From TC-15 sp034437275 (GTDB taxonomy: Bacteria > Chloroflexota > Anaerolineae > Aggregatilineales > Aggregatilineaceae), in NCBI GenBank assembly GCA_034437275.1, contig DAOTUD010000141.1:1-64000 (forward strand): a DNA stretch of 64,000 nucleotides, given 5' to 3'. Below the pieces are notes generated by a model that had not been told where the DNA came from, searched no databases, and saw only the letters and a list, made by a program, of their open reading frames with translations. The first letter of the stretch is position 1. The number at the start of each line of letters is the position of its first letter. The translations under genes were made by a program, and so were the position numbers. Shown here piece after piece: positions 1-8,280 of the stretch.

Positions 1-1067
1 TCGCTTTCTGCCAGCCGCGAACGCGTGAGCGTGCCGTCGCTCACCTCGACCACCCCGGTCAAATTGAACGACTCCGGGGCCGGATCGCTGGGGATGGGCA
101 CATCGTTAATCTCACACTGGGCGAATGCATCTGCTGCCAACACCCCACCGGGTAAAGGACCACCGAAAGGTGGCGTCCCCCAGTTATCCAGGTCGCTACA
201 GGCGGTTCGGAAATAAAACACCGACGGCGCATCGGGTTCATAGCCGTCCGGAGTCAGGACCGAAATCCCTGTTATATCATTATCGCCCGTATTCTGAATG
301 ACAATCGTGAAATCAACCTGCTGCCCGGGAACAGCCTCGGTAGGATCAGGTGTAAACGAGATAATATCGAAGTTCGGACCGCCGATGTTCACATAATCAT
401 CGTCCACATCGACCACATCATATCCGGCTTCAAACGGTTCTAGTTCTGCTTCAGCCACACCGCGCGTGCGGATATGGAGCCGTTCACCGCTAAAATCATC
501 AGGAATCGTCCATTCAAACACCGCCCAGGCGATCTCACCGTATGCGCCATAATCCAGGTCGGGCGACACAGCCGGCGGCTCAAAGGTCAGGTCAGCAGAT
601 GTTAGTGATACAGCTTCCAGTTCAGCACCACCGTCGACGCTGAACACAACCTCAGCTTCGACCCCCATCAACGCTTGCGCCTCGCCCCATACATCTCCGG
701 TTGAATTTTGAAGCACGGTAAACCAGGACAGCGTCGTCCCACGTGTCTTCGTCACATACGGCTCGCTCATCGTCTCTTCGACGACGGACGAGGCCCCGTA
801 GGCCTGACCATGCCCCAATGTGGCATCAGGCGCACCCGAAGGCAGTGGACCGCTGATCAGCCAGGTATTCACGTATATTTTGTCGCCATTGACAGGCTCA
901 TCCGGCAGTGCCAGAGCCGCCGCAGCACCTGGTGGTGCCTCGGATGCTGTTGCCGCAGGCGGTTCGCTGGCTGCCTCAGACGCCAATGCTACCTGCACCT
1001 GGCCCAACAATAAAGCTGTGATCACTAGTAACGCACGGAACCAGGCAAGAGTCGCTTTTGTTCGCAT
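1..1067 (-). CDS. Secreted protein with DUF11/CARDB-like repeat, C-terminus outside window
   Basis: Open on the minus strand from an ATG at 1067 down to base 1, so the C-terminus is missing. About 355 residues are visible. The N-terminus (MRTKATLAWFRALLVITALL) is a clear signal peptide ending near VALAS. Further on, a segment reading EAVPGQQVDFTIVIQNTGDN is typical of the DUF11/CARDB Ig-like fold found in bacterial surface proteins with conserved repeats. No catalytic motif is visible. Likely exported and cell-surface associated. The AT-rich stretch 1068-1184 between it and the upstream gene has a TATAAT on the minus strand (1184-1189). Confidence 0.8.
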   Translation of the reverse strand, partial: MRTKATLAWFRALLVITALLLGQVQVALASEAASEPPAATASEAPPGAAAALALPDEPVNGDKIYVNTWLISGPLPSGAPDATLGHGQAYGASSVVEETMSEPYVTKTRGTTLSWFTVLQNSTGDVWGEAQALMGVEAEVVFSVDGGAELEAVSLTSADLTFEPPAVSPDLDYGAYGEIAWAVFEWTIPDDFSGERLHIRTRGVAEAELEPFEAGYDVVDVDDDYVNIGGPNFDIISFTPDPTEAVPGQQVDFTIVIQNTGDNDITGISVLTPDGYEPDAPSVFYFRTACSDLDNWGTPPFGGPLPGGVLAADAFAQCEINDVPIPSDPAPESFNLTGVVEVSDGTLTRSRLAES

Positions 1068-1184
1068 AATAGAAGACTCCTCAGTAAATAAGACCCTGTA
1101 TTTAGTCTCTTCCGAAACTGTCCCCACTCTAGCGTACCATGAATGTTCCCGAAAATTTCATGAATTTCACGCTAATAGAATGCA

Positions 1185-2399
1185 TTATATACAATTTTTG
1201 ACAACTGCAATATTCGCGTACGCCTGCCACAGTCGATCGGCAGCCGCCTGCCAGTTGTAGTCGCGCCGTCCTGCAGCACGCGCACGGGCCGCCAGCGCCG
1301 CCCGCCGCACCGGGTCGGCCAACGCCTGCAGCGCCAGCCGTGCCGCCGCCGGAGTCGCTGACGGCAGCACCACGCCACAGCCCTCACGCCGCACCACCGC
1401 CGCGATCTCGCCGACTGGTGTCGTCAGCACGGGCCGCCCGGCAGCCAGGGCATAATATCCCAGGTTGGGCATAAAGTACACGCTGTTGAGATTACGCGCG
1501 TCGAGGCCGTAATATACCACATCTCCGGCGGCAACGACCGTCATCACCTCATGCAGCGGCACCCACCCCAACGTCTGGATGCGCGGGCACGCGGCAGCCG
1601 CCGCCTCGACCTGGGGGCGCTGCGGCCCTTCGCCGCCGATGACCAGCCACACATCCGGCAGGCCCTGCACCGCGTCCAACAGCGGCGCGAGCACCCGGTC
1701 CGGCGATAGCCAGCCGACATACACCACCAGCAGCCCATCCGCAGGCACGCCGATCCGCCGCCGGTACGCCCGGCCCGCCCCTGCCAGCGCGGCCGCGTCG
1801 GGGAGCGGCTGGGCATTGGGCACCACCCACACCCGCCCACCCATCGCCCGCAGCCGGTCGGCCAGCCGTTCGCCCACCGTCAGCACCGCATCGACACGCG
1901 GCGTCAACCAGCCATCGAGCCACTCCAGCGCCCGGCTGAAGCGTGGCCCAACGGTCGCCCGCACCATGCCAGGGTAGTATTCCCGCGCATCGTAGACCAC
2001 CGGAACGCCCGTGTGCCGCGCGTACAGGTACGCCAGCAGCAGCGTGTCCAGGTCGTGCGCGTGAACCACGTCCGGGCGTATGCGCCGCAGTTCGTGCCAG
2101 GCCCGCCACCAAAAACGCGGCAAAGTGCACAGCAACCACCGCCCGGTCCGGTACCCGGCAGGCAGCGGGATGTGCGTGATCCCTACCGGCGCGGGCTGCG
2201 CGACGCTGCGCACCGGCCAGTTTGCCAGGGCAGCGTCCAACGGCGGGGGGATATGCTCCAGGGCATGGCGCGGGTAAGTTCCATCCCGGTCCCAGGCGAT
2301 GATATGCACCCGGTGCCCCATCAAGGCGAGTGTGTGCGCCTCTTTTTGCGCCCGAATATCGGGCAGGTAGGGACGCGAGATCAGCATCGCTACGCGCAA
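1185..2399 (-). CDS. Glycosyltransferase family 4
   Basis: 404 residues with GT-B organisation. The N-terminal Rossmann half starts MRVAMLISRPYLPDIRAQKE and carries a VHAHDLDTLLLAYL segment. The C-terminal half has the donor-binding stretch VYVGWLSPDRVLAPLLDAV and PNLGYYALAAGRPVLTTPVG. It probably transfers a sugar from a nucleotide-sugar donor during surface polysaccharide assembly. Oddity: the first acidic residue of the usual C-terminal E-x7-E motif seems replaced (GYYALAAG instead of KLYEAIAAG as in the neighbour). It lies 6 bp after the upstream glycosyltransferase gene, so the two are co-transcribed. Confidence 0.9.
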   Translation of the reverse strand: MRVAMLISRPYLPDIRAQKEAHTLALMGHRVHIIAWDRDGTYPRHALEHIPPPLDAALANWPVRSVAQPAPVGITHIPLPAGYRTGRWLLCTLPRFWWRAWHELRRIRPDVVHAHDLDTLLLAYLYARHTGVPVVYDAREYYPGMVRATVGPRFSRALEWLDGWLTPRVDAVLTVGERLADRLRAMGGRVWVVPNAQPLPDAAALAGAGRAYRRRIGVPADGLLVVYVGWLSPDRVLAPLLDAVQGLPDVWLVIGGEGPQRPQVEAAAAACPRIQTLGWVPLHEVMTVVAAGDVVYYGLDARNLNSVYFMPNLGYYALAAGRPVLTTPVGEIAAVVRREGCGVVLPSATPAAARLALQALADPVRRAALAARARAAGRRDYNWQAAADRLWQAYANIAVVKNCI

Positions 2400-2405
2400 A
2401 CAGCC

Positions 2406-3584
2406 CTACTCCATCGCTAAAATTCCACGATAAAACGACCGCAGCTTGTCCGCCTCGTGCTGCCAGTTAAACACCTGCTGCGCTGCGCGCACCTGTTCCC
2501 GGTAGGTGTCGGCCCGGTCGAGCACCGCCAGCAGCGCCATCGCAATCGCTGCCGGGTCACGGTGATCGCACACCACACCTAAACCATAGCCACGCACGAC
2601 GCGCCGCAGCACAAACGTATCGGACGCCACCAGTGGCAGCCCGGCGGCAATCGCTTCGTACAGCTTGTTGGGCGGCCCGGCGCGTGTATTCCACGCCTGC
2701 TGCCGCGTCAAGACCGCCGCCACGTCTGCGGTGCGAACCGTCGCCGCAACCTGATCGGGCGGCACCGGCGGCACGACAAACACCCGCCTGGCCATGTCCA
2801 GGCGCTCCGCCTGTGCCAGCACAGCCTCCGCGTCTTCGCCCTGCCCCAGCAGCACCAGCGCCACATCGTCCGGCAGCCGCGCCATCGCCGCCACCAGTTC
2901 CGTGAGCGCCCGCCCCCGATTGGTGATATCGCCGGTGTGGACCACGCAGCGCCGGTTCGTTCCCACCAACGCGCGCAGGTCCACCGGCGCGATCTCGTCG
3001 CCCGTGACGGGATCGGCAGCATTCTGGATCACCACCGGACGCGGCACACGATACCAGCGCGCCAGCAGCCGGGCACGAACCTCATCCGGCACCAGCATCC
3101 CATCCGCACGCCGCGCCAGCCAGCCCTCCAGCCGCATGAACAGCGGGCGCGTCAGGCGGTGCCACGCCTGCACCCCGCGCGAAGTGTACATCGGCAGGAA
3201 CAGGTACAGTTCGTGTGCATCATAGACCAGCCGGACCGGTCCCCGGCACAGCCCTCGCAGCAGGGAGAGCACGATCAGTGCTGGAAAATCGTGCGCGTGG
3301 TAGGCGCGCGCATCGATGCGCAGCAGCGCCCGTACAATCTGCAGCGCCTGGAGACCGTGCCGCATCCAGCGCCAGGGCCGCCACTTCGCAGCCCCAAAAC
3401 GCGCATAGCGCACCCGGCGCAGTTCGAACCCGGCCACGTGCTCATGATCCGGCAGGCGGCCCTCCCCGCGCTGCGTGCCGACTACCAGCACCCGCCAGCC
3501 CGCCGCCGCCAGCGCCGCCGCCTCTTTGCGGACACGGCTGTCATAGGCTACGTCGTTTAATACCAACATCACGACATCATACAC
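2406..3584 (-). CDS. Glycosyltransferase family 4
   Basis: 392 residues, GT-B fold type. The N-terminus MYDVVMLVLNDVAYDSRVRK matches the GT4 start in which D-x-R-V-x-K-E helps form the acceptor site. A YHAHDFPALIVLSLL segment follows. The C-terminal half has VVHTGDITNRGRALTELVAA and the donor-binding stretch GPPNKLYEAIAAGLPLV with an intact first acidic residue. Upstream member of a two-gene minus-strand unit with the next glycosyltransferase (6 bp gap). It is divergent from the flippase at 3664, so the locus looks like a small polysaccharide assembly island. The sugar substrate cannot be told. Confidence 0.9.
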   Translation of the reverse strand: MYDVVMLVLNDVAYDSRVRKEAAALAAAGWRVLVVGTQRGEGRLPDHEHVAGFELRRVRYARFGAAKWRPWRWMRHGLQALQIVRALLRIDARAYHAHDFPALIVLSLLRGLCRGPVRLVYDAHELYLFLPMYTSRGVQAWHRLTRPLFMRLEGWLARRADGMLVPDEVRARLLARWYRVPRPVVIQNAADPVTGDEIAPVDLRALVGTNRRCVVHTGDITNRGRALTELVAAMARLPDDVALVLLGQGEDAEAVLAQAERLDMARRVFVVPPVPPDQVAATVRTADVAAVLTRQQAWNTRAGPPNKLYEAIAAGLPLVASDTFVLRRVVRGYGLGVVCDHRDPAAIAMALLAVLDRADTYREQVRAAQQVFNWQHEADKLRSFYRGILAME

Positions 3585-3663
3585 GACACATCCCTCGCTC
3601 CGTTGCGCACTTCATGATAGCAGCATATACTCCTCACCGCGACTCACGATTCGGATAGAAACC

Positions 3664-5154
3664 ATGCCCGACGCCACCGCCCAGCCCGGCTTCCGTCCCA
3701 CCCGCGCCCAGACCTTCACCGGCGTGTTCTGGGCAGCGTTGGGCGCGCTGCTGCGCTATACACTGGCCGGGATCTTCACGCTGATCCTGACCCACCTGCT
3801 GCATCCCAACGCTTTCGGACTGGTGGCGATTGCCTACGCTGCCTGGGAACTGATCGCGCACATAGCCCCCGTTGGCTTCCACGACGCGCTCATCCAACGC
3901 GAGGACCTGCACCCCGCCGACCTCAACACCGCGCTGTGGAGCATCCTGGGCAGCGCCGGGAGCCTCGCCATCGTGACACTGGCTCTCAGTCCGGCCATTG
4001 CCGGCTGGTTCGACCAGCCCGCGCTGGCCCCCATCCTGGCTGGCATGACCGGCGCGGCGCTGCTGCGCGCTGGCGGCATGGTCCCGCGCGCGCGGCTGGC
4101 CCGCCGCCTGGACTTCCGCACCCTGGCGCTGGTGCGTGTGGCCGGCCTGCTCATCGGCGGGACAGTCGCGGTAGCGTTGGCCGCTGGCGGGGCTGGCGCG
4201 TGGAGTCTGGTGGCGCAGATCGCCATCCTGAACGCGGTCGGGCTGGGGCTGGTCTGGCGTGCCGCCGGGTGGCGGCCTGGATGGGCGCTCGACCGATCCG
4301 CGCTGCGACACCTGTGGACATTCGCGCCGAGCGTGTCGTTGTTCACGGTGCTGGCCTACGTGATCGAGCACGCCGACGACCAGTTGGTCGGCTTTCACCT
4401 CGGGCCGACGCAGCTCGGCTACTACGCGCTGGCCTATGGCTTCATGGCGTGGCCCGTGCGGGATGTGTTGGGTGGCGTGGCGGTCGTGCTCTATCCGGTC
4501 TTCGCCCGCTTCCAGGATGATCCGGACCGCCTGCACGCCGCGTATCTGGAGGGCGTGCAGCTTACGACGTTGTTCGCCTTCCCGGTCCTGGCGCTGCTGG
4601 CCATCGCCGCCCCCCAGCTTGTGCCCTGGCTGCTTGGGGACAAATGGCAGCCGATTGTGCTCACCACGCAGATTTTTGCGCTGGGCGGCATCCGCGAGGC
4701 GACGATGATGCTCAACGGTCTGATCTACCGCGCGCTGGGCAAGCCGCACCTGCACACCCTGCTCCAGCTAGCCAGCGCTGCCTGTTACGTCACGGCGTTT
4801 GTCGTCGGGCTGGATTTCGGCATCGAAGGGGTGGCGCTGTTCTACGTGCTGACCGGCGCAGCGCTGCATCCGGCAGCGTGGTGGACGCTGTCGCGTGCCA
4901 GTGGGCTGCGGCTCAATGACTGGCTGGGCGCGCTGGCCCCGGCGGGGGTCGCCACCGGTGTGATGGCGTTGGTTGCGGGGCCGGTGTTTGTGTTCGCTGC
5001 AGGTAAGTGTAACATAACACTGCTGTTGGTGCTGGCGAGCGTCCTGGCAGGGAGCGTGTACGCCGGGGTGCTGTGGGGGATGCGGCCTGCAGCGGTGGTG
5101 CGGTTGTGGGACCAAGGATTGGGGTTCGTGCGTTCGTTAGTATCGTCTACGTGA
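3664..5154 (+). CDS. Oligosaccharide flippase family protein (Wzx/MOP superfamily)
   Basis: 496 residues, almost entirely hydrophobic helices (roughly 12-14 membrane segments) from residue 18 onward. The opening FWAALGALLRYTLAGIFTLI and the stretch ERAEDDQLVG-like region near residue 235 (IEHADDQLVGFHLGPTQLGY) are typical of Wzx/WzxC polysaccharide biosynthesis flippases. Predicted role: moving lipid-linked oligosaccharides across the cytoplasmic membrane. It is divergent from two glycosyltransferases, which fits one surface-glycan locus. No polymerase or ligase gene is nearby. Start ATG at 3664 is the first in frame after an in-frame gap. Confidence 0.88.
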   Translation: MPDATAQPGFRPTRAQTFTGVFWAALGALLRYTLAGIFTLILTHLLHPNAFGLVAIAYAAWELIAHIAPVGFHDALIQREDLHPADLNTALWSILGSAGSLAIVTLALSPAIAGWFDQPALAPILAGMTGAALLRAGGMVPRARLARRLDFRTLALVRVAGLLIGGTVAVALAAGGAGAWSLVAQIAILNAVGLGLVWRAAGWRPGWALDRSALRHLWTFAPSVSLFTVLAYVIEHADDQLVGFHLGPTQLGYYALAYGFMAWPVRDVLGGVAVVLYPVFARFQDDPDRLHAAYLEGVQLTTLFAFPVLALLAIAAPQLVPWLLGDKWQPIVLTTQIFALGGIREATMMLNGLIYRALGKPHLHTLLQLASAACYVTAFVVGLDFGIEGVALFYVLTGAALHPAAWWTLSRASGLRLNDWLGALAPAGVATGVMALVAGPVFVFAAGKCNITLLLVLASVLAGSVYAGVLWGMRPAAVVRLWDQGLGFVRSLVSST

Positions 5155-5200
5155 CCTCTTCCTGGCTGAGAGAATTCGAGGATCAGCCAGCACCAGCCGC

Positions 5201-6022
5201 TCAGCGCTTGAGGCAAAAGCCGAAATTGCCCACCACCCCACTGGCGAGGATCTCATCCCGATGCGCGCGGCGGAAATCGTCAAAGGCGCTGGTAGCCAGC
5301 ACATCATGCGACGCCAGGCAGCTGCCGGATGCAAGGGACTGCCATGCCAGTTCGTATTCCCAACGCATATGGCGGAAGGTGTGACGGCTATCATGCAGAA
5401 AGAAGTCAAGTGTGCCCAGCCTGCACAGCACTTCCGGCAGCACCGGGCGCTCATGCCGCGTCAGCCAGTTTCGCAGCGGCCAGGGCAGCTCATCGACCAG
5501 CACCGGCCAGCGACCGCTCGCCGGTTGGAGATACAGCGACCAGCGGGCGCGCAGGTGCTGCGGGATCAGTTCGCCATACCCGGCCACGTAGGGACCCTCC
5601 TGGTCGATACTAATCAACTGCCCCACCCCGCGCCGCTCCAACGCCGCCAGAATAACAGCCGCCGACGCCCCAGCTGCCGTCCCTGTTTCGACGCACACCA
5701 CCGGCTGCAAACTGTTGACCAGCACGTGCAGCGTCAGGCGATCACGATGGCTCATCGGGCGACCGCCGCGCTGGTCCCACACATCGACGAAATCGGTATC
5801 CTCCCGGCCAGGCGGTGCGAACTCTTCCACCAGCGCCCGGACCGTATCGGCTGGTTGGCCGGTGGCGGTGCAAATGACGCTAATACGCGCTTCGTCGATC
5901 TCAGCGGTACAGGCAGTGCTGGCGCTCCGCATCTGTGCCCGGGTTTTGTTGTGCGGCAGACCGAACGCCTGCCGCATAATGGCCAGCCCATCCTTAACCG
6001 ACCCCTTGAGCGCACTGCGCAT
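5201..6022 (-). CDS. Class I SAM-dependent methyltransferase-like protein
   Basis: 273 residues. The motif I region reads QPVVCVETGTAAGASAAVIL, and an acidic residue follows the next strand (GQLISIDQEG), as in Rossmann-type methyltransferases of the Methyltransf_24 kind that act on small or glycan substrates. A second signature, TLDFFLHDSRHTFRHMRWEY, is the usual HDSxH segment of that group. Start ATG 6022 has GGGAG upstream. Its position beside the flippase and glycosyltransferases suggests glycan or lipid modification, but the substrate is unknown. Confidence 0.8.
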   Translation of the reverse strand: MRSALKGSVKDGLAIMRQAFGLPHNKTRAQMRSASTACTAEIDEARISVICTATGQPADTVRALVEEFAPPGREDTDFVDVWDQRGGRPMSHRDRLTLHVLVNSLQPVVCVETGTAAGASAAVILAALERRGVGQLISIDQEGPYVAGYGELIPQHLRARWSLYLQPASGRWPVLVDELPWPLRNWLTRHERPVLPEVLCRLGTLDFFLHDSRHTFRHMRWEYELAWQSLASGSCLASHDVLATSAFDDFRRAHRDEILASGVVGNFGFCLKR

Positions 6023-6323
6023 GGTGTTCGTCTCCCTGCGTGCTGCGTGTAGATTTTTCCATTATAGGCGGCATTGCGCGTGTGACAAGATAGTCAAAAA
6101 GGCCGTTGAGTGCCGCATGATCGTGCCGGTTTCGTGGGCTGTGATTATCCACTTGGTTTGGTCTGTCGGGTGTGGTTAATGACTACACGAAGAAGCGTGA
6201 ACCAAACCGGAGCGCCTGACCAGCATCCACTACCCGATTGCTTCCCGCCCTGAAAGCCTGTACACTTCTGGGTACACTTGGGGTCACGCCCTGGGCTTCA
6301 GCATACAAGCGGAGATCATCATC
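6023..6323. other. Intergenic region, divergent promoters
   Basis: 301 bp between the divergent methyltransferase and LysM genes, with no credible ORF. It holds an 8-bp inverted repeat, GGTTTGGT at 6155-6162 and ACCAAACC at 6201-6208, and a short tandem repeat GTACACTT at about 6260-6280 just ahead of the LysM gene. Either could be an operator. I could not define a confident -35/-10 pair. Confidence 0.4.
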
Positions 6324-7487
6324 ATGACATGGGCCAAAACTTATCGCACACAGCTTGTCGTCCTGGCGATCCTACTGGCCGCGCTGGCTGCACCGGCGCT
6401 GCCCTCCCACGCGCAAGGCGGCGGCACGCACACCGTCCAAAGCGGCGAAAACCTGTTCCGCATCGCGCTGCGGTACAACACCACCGTCAAAGCCCTGGCC
6501 GCAGCCAACGGCATCGCCGATCCAACACGCATTTATGCCGGGCAAGTGCTGGTCATCCCCAGTGCAAACACGCCACCCACCACAACGGGGGCCGCCGCAC
6601 CGCCTGCTGCTGACCCGGTCCCCGCCGCCCCTGATCCCGCGCCGGTCTACCATGCCGTCCAACGCGGCGAGACGCTGGCCAGCATCGGGCGCGCCTACGG
6701 CATCGGCTGGACCGACATCGCAGCGGCAAATGGCCTGGCCAACCCCAACCAGATTTATGGCGGGCAGCAGTTGTTGATCCCTGGCACCACCGCCCCCGGC
6801 AGCGCCGCCCTCGCTCCGCCCGTCAACGTGCAGCCCGTCCCCGCCCCGGCTGAACCGGCGAATCTTGCCCCGCCGGCGGCCAACCCGGCCCCGGCCACCA
6901 ACACATCCGCCGGCCAGCAGCGCACCCATGTGGTGCAGCGCGGCGAGCATCTGGCCCAGATCGCGCGCGCCTACGAGATCAGTTGGCCGACCATCGCCAG
7001 CGCCAACAACATCACCGATCCCAACACAATCCACGCCGGGCAAACGCTGATCATCCCGGACAGCGACAGCGCCCAGGGGGCGTACCTCCAGCCCGCAAGC
7101 TGGAATCCCCCCGCCGCCGCGCCAACCATCACCAGCGGCAAGCAGGTCGTCGTTGACCTTAGCGACCAGCGTGTCTACGCTTACGAAAACGGGCAGTTGC
7201 TCAAAACGGTGGTGGTGTCGACTGGGCTGTCGCAGTTCCCGACGGTCCAGGGCGACTTCCGCGTCTATCTGAAGTACGAATCCCAGACCATGTCCGGCGA
7301 GGGGTATTACCTGCCGGGCGTGCCCTACGTGATATACTTTTACCAGGGCTATTCGCTGCACGGCACCTACTGGCACAGCAACTTCGGCCAGCCGATGTCA
7401 CACGGCTGCGTGAACATGCCGACCCCGGACGCCCAGTGGTTCTACACCTGGACCGAGATCGGCACGCCGGTGCATGTGCAGTTTTGA
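6324..7487 (+). CDS. LysM-repeat L,D-transpeptidase (YkuD)
   Basis: 387 residues: signal peptide (to about residue 30, PALPSHAQ), three LysM domains (about 35-78, 108-150 and 203-246, each starting HxVQxGExL), Pro/Ala-rich linkers, then a C-terminal YkuD catalytic domain (about 270-387). The catalytic motif HGTYWHSNFGQPMSHGCVNM is intact, with Cys as nucleophile. Such enzymes form 3-3 cross-links in peptidoglycan or attach proteins to it, while the LysM repeats bind the glycan. The protein should act outside the cytoplasmic membrane. Single-gene unit. Confidence 0.95.
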   Translation: MTWAKTYRTQLVVLAILLAALAAPALPSHAQGGGTHTVQSGENLFRIALRYNTTVKALAAANGIADPTRIYAGQVLVIPSANTPPTTTGAAAPPAADPVPAAPDPAPVYHAVQRGETLASIGRAYGIGWTDIAAANGLANPNQIYGGQQLLIPGTTAPGSAALAPPVNVQPVPAPAEPANLAPPAANPAPATNTSAGQQRTHVVQRGEHLAQIARAYEISWPTIASANNITDPNTIHAGQTLIIPDSDSAQGAYLQPASWNPPAAAPTITSGKQVVVDLSDQRVYAYENGQLLKTVVVSTGLSQFPTVQGDFRVYLKYESQTMSGEGYYLPGVPYVIYFYQGYSLHGTYWHSNFGQPMSHGCVNMPTPDAQWFYTWTEIGTPVHVQF

Positions 7488-7637
7488 TCCGCCACCAGGG
7501 GGGATCGTCATTCCAGCGCGCGCGGCGAGATGCGTTCCTGATACGCATGATGCACTGCTGCCGCGAGTCAGGCGGCGGCACGTGTCAGGCGCGAGGTGCA
7601 CAACAAACTCACCACCAGCCTCAAAAATCCGCGCAAG

Positions 7638-7670
7638 AAAAAAACAGGGTAGGACCAGCGCCCTACCCTG
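7638..7670 (-). terminator. Intrinsic terminator downstream of iorB
   Basis: On the minus strand a 9-bp perfect stem (CAGGGTAGG at 7645-7653 paired with CCTACCCTG at 7662-7670) is followed by seven T residues. It lies 26 bp after the iorB stop. Confidence 0.85.
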
Positions 7671-7695
7671 CCGCATTGACGTAAACCGGATGGCG

Positions 7696-8280
7696 CTAGG
7701 TCTGTGCGGGCGTGGCCAACTCCCGCCCGCGATGCAGCGCCTCGACGTTGGTCGCGACCACCTGCTCACCTTTGCGCCCGAAGACCTTGCCAATCGCGGC
7801 TTCCAGGTCCGCCAGCGCCAGCGGCAGATAACTTGAGGCCGCCCCCAGCAGCACCATGTTCGAAGATCGCGCCGCGCGCATCGCCTTCGCCGTGCCCTCC
7901 GCATCGACGCGCAGCACCTGCGGGAACGCATCCAGCGCGGCATACACCGTGTCCAGGTCGGGATAGTCGGCGATGTTCACCACCGGGTTCTGCTCGGTGA
8001 CGATCACCCCGTTCGGCGACAGAAACGCCACATAGCGCAACCCTTCCATCGGTTCCATCGACAGGATCATATCCGCGCCGCCAGTGGGGATCAGGTCGGA
8101 GTGAATCAGTTCGTCGGCAATGCGCAGATGGCTTTCGACCGCGCCGCCGCGCTGCGACATGCCGTGTACTTCGGCCTGCTTCAGGTGCATGTCGTTATCG
8201 ACCGCCGCCAGCCCGATGATCGCCGCCAGCGAGAGCACGCCCTGCCCACCGACCCCGGCCAAGATGATATCGTACTTCAT
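7696..8280 (-). CDS. iorB: Indolepyruvate ferredoxin oxidoreductase, beta subunit
   Basis: 194 residues from ATG 8280, chosen because it gives the family start MKYDIILAGVGGQGVLSLA and overlaps the iorA stop as ATGA, which implies translational coupling. The gamma-type domain of 2-oxoacid oxidoreductases is clear (GVGGQGV near the start, then EVHGMSQRGGAVESHLRI). With IorA it oxidatively decarboxylates aryl pyruvates, the transamination products of aromatic amino acids, to aryl-acetyl-CoA with reduction of ferredoxin. Usual length for the family. An in-frame upstream start at 8322 would lie inside iorA and is unlikely. Confidence 0.93.
   Translation of the reverse strand: MKYDIILAGVGGQGVLSLAAIIGLAAVDNDMHLKQAEVHGMSQRGGAVESHLRIADELIHSDLIPTGGADMILSMEPMEGLRYVAFLSPNGVIVTEQNPVVNIADYPDLDTVYAALDAFPQVLRVDAEGTAKAMRAARSSNMVLLGAASSYLPLALADLEAAIGKVFGRKGEQVVATNVEALHRGRELATPAQT

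Noticed and set aside
7530..7600. Small hairpins after the L,D-transpeptidase gene
   Set aside because: They lack a T-run on the plus strand. Only the minus-strand terminator at 7638-7670 is convincing.
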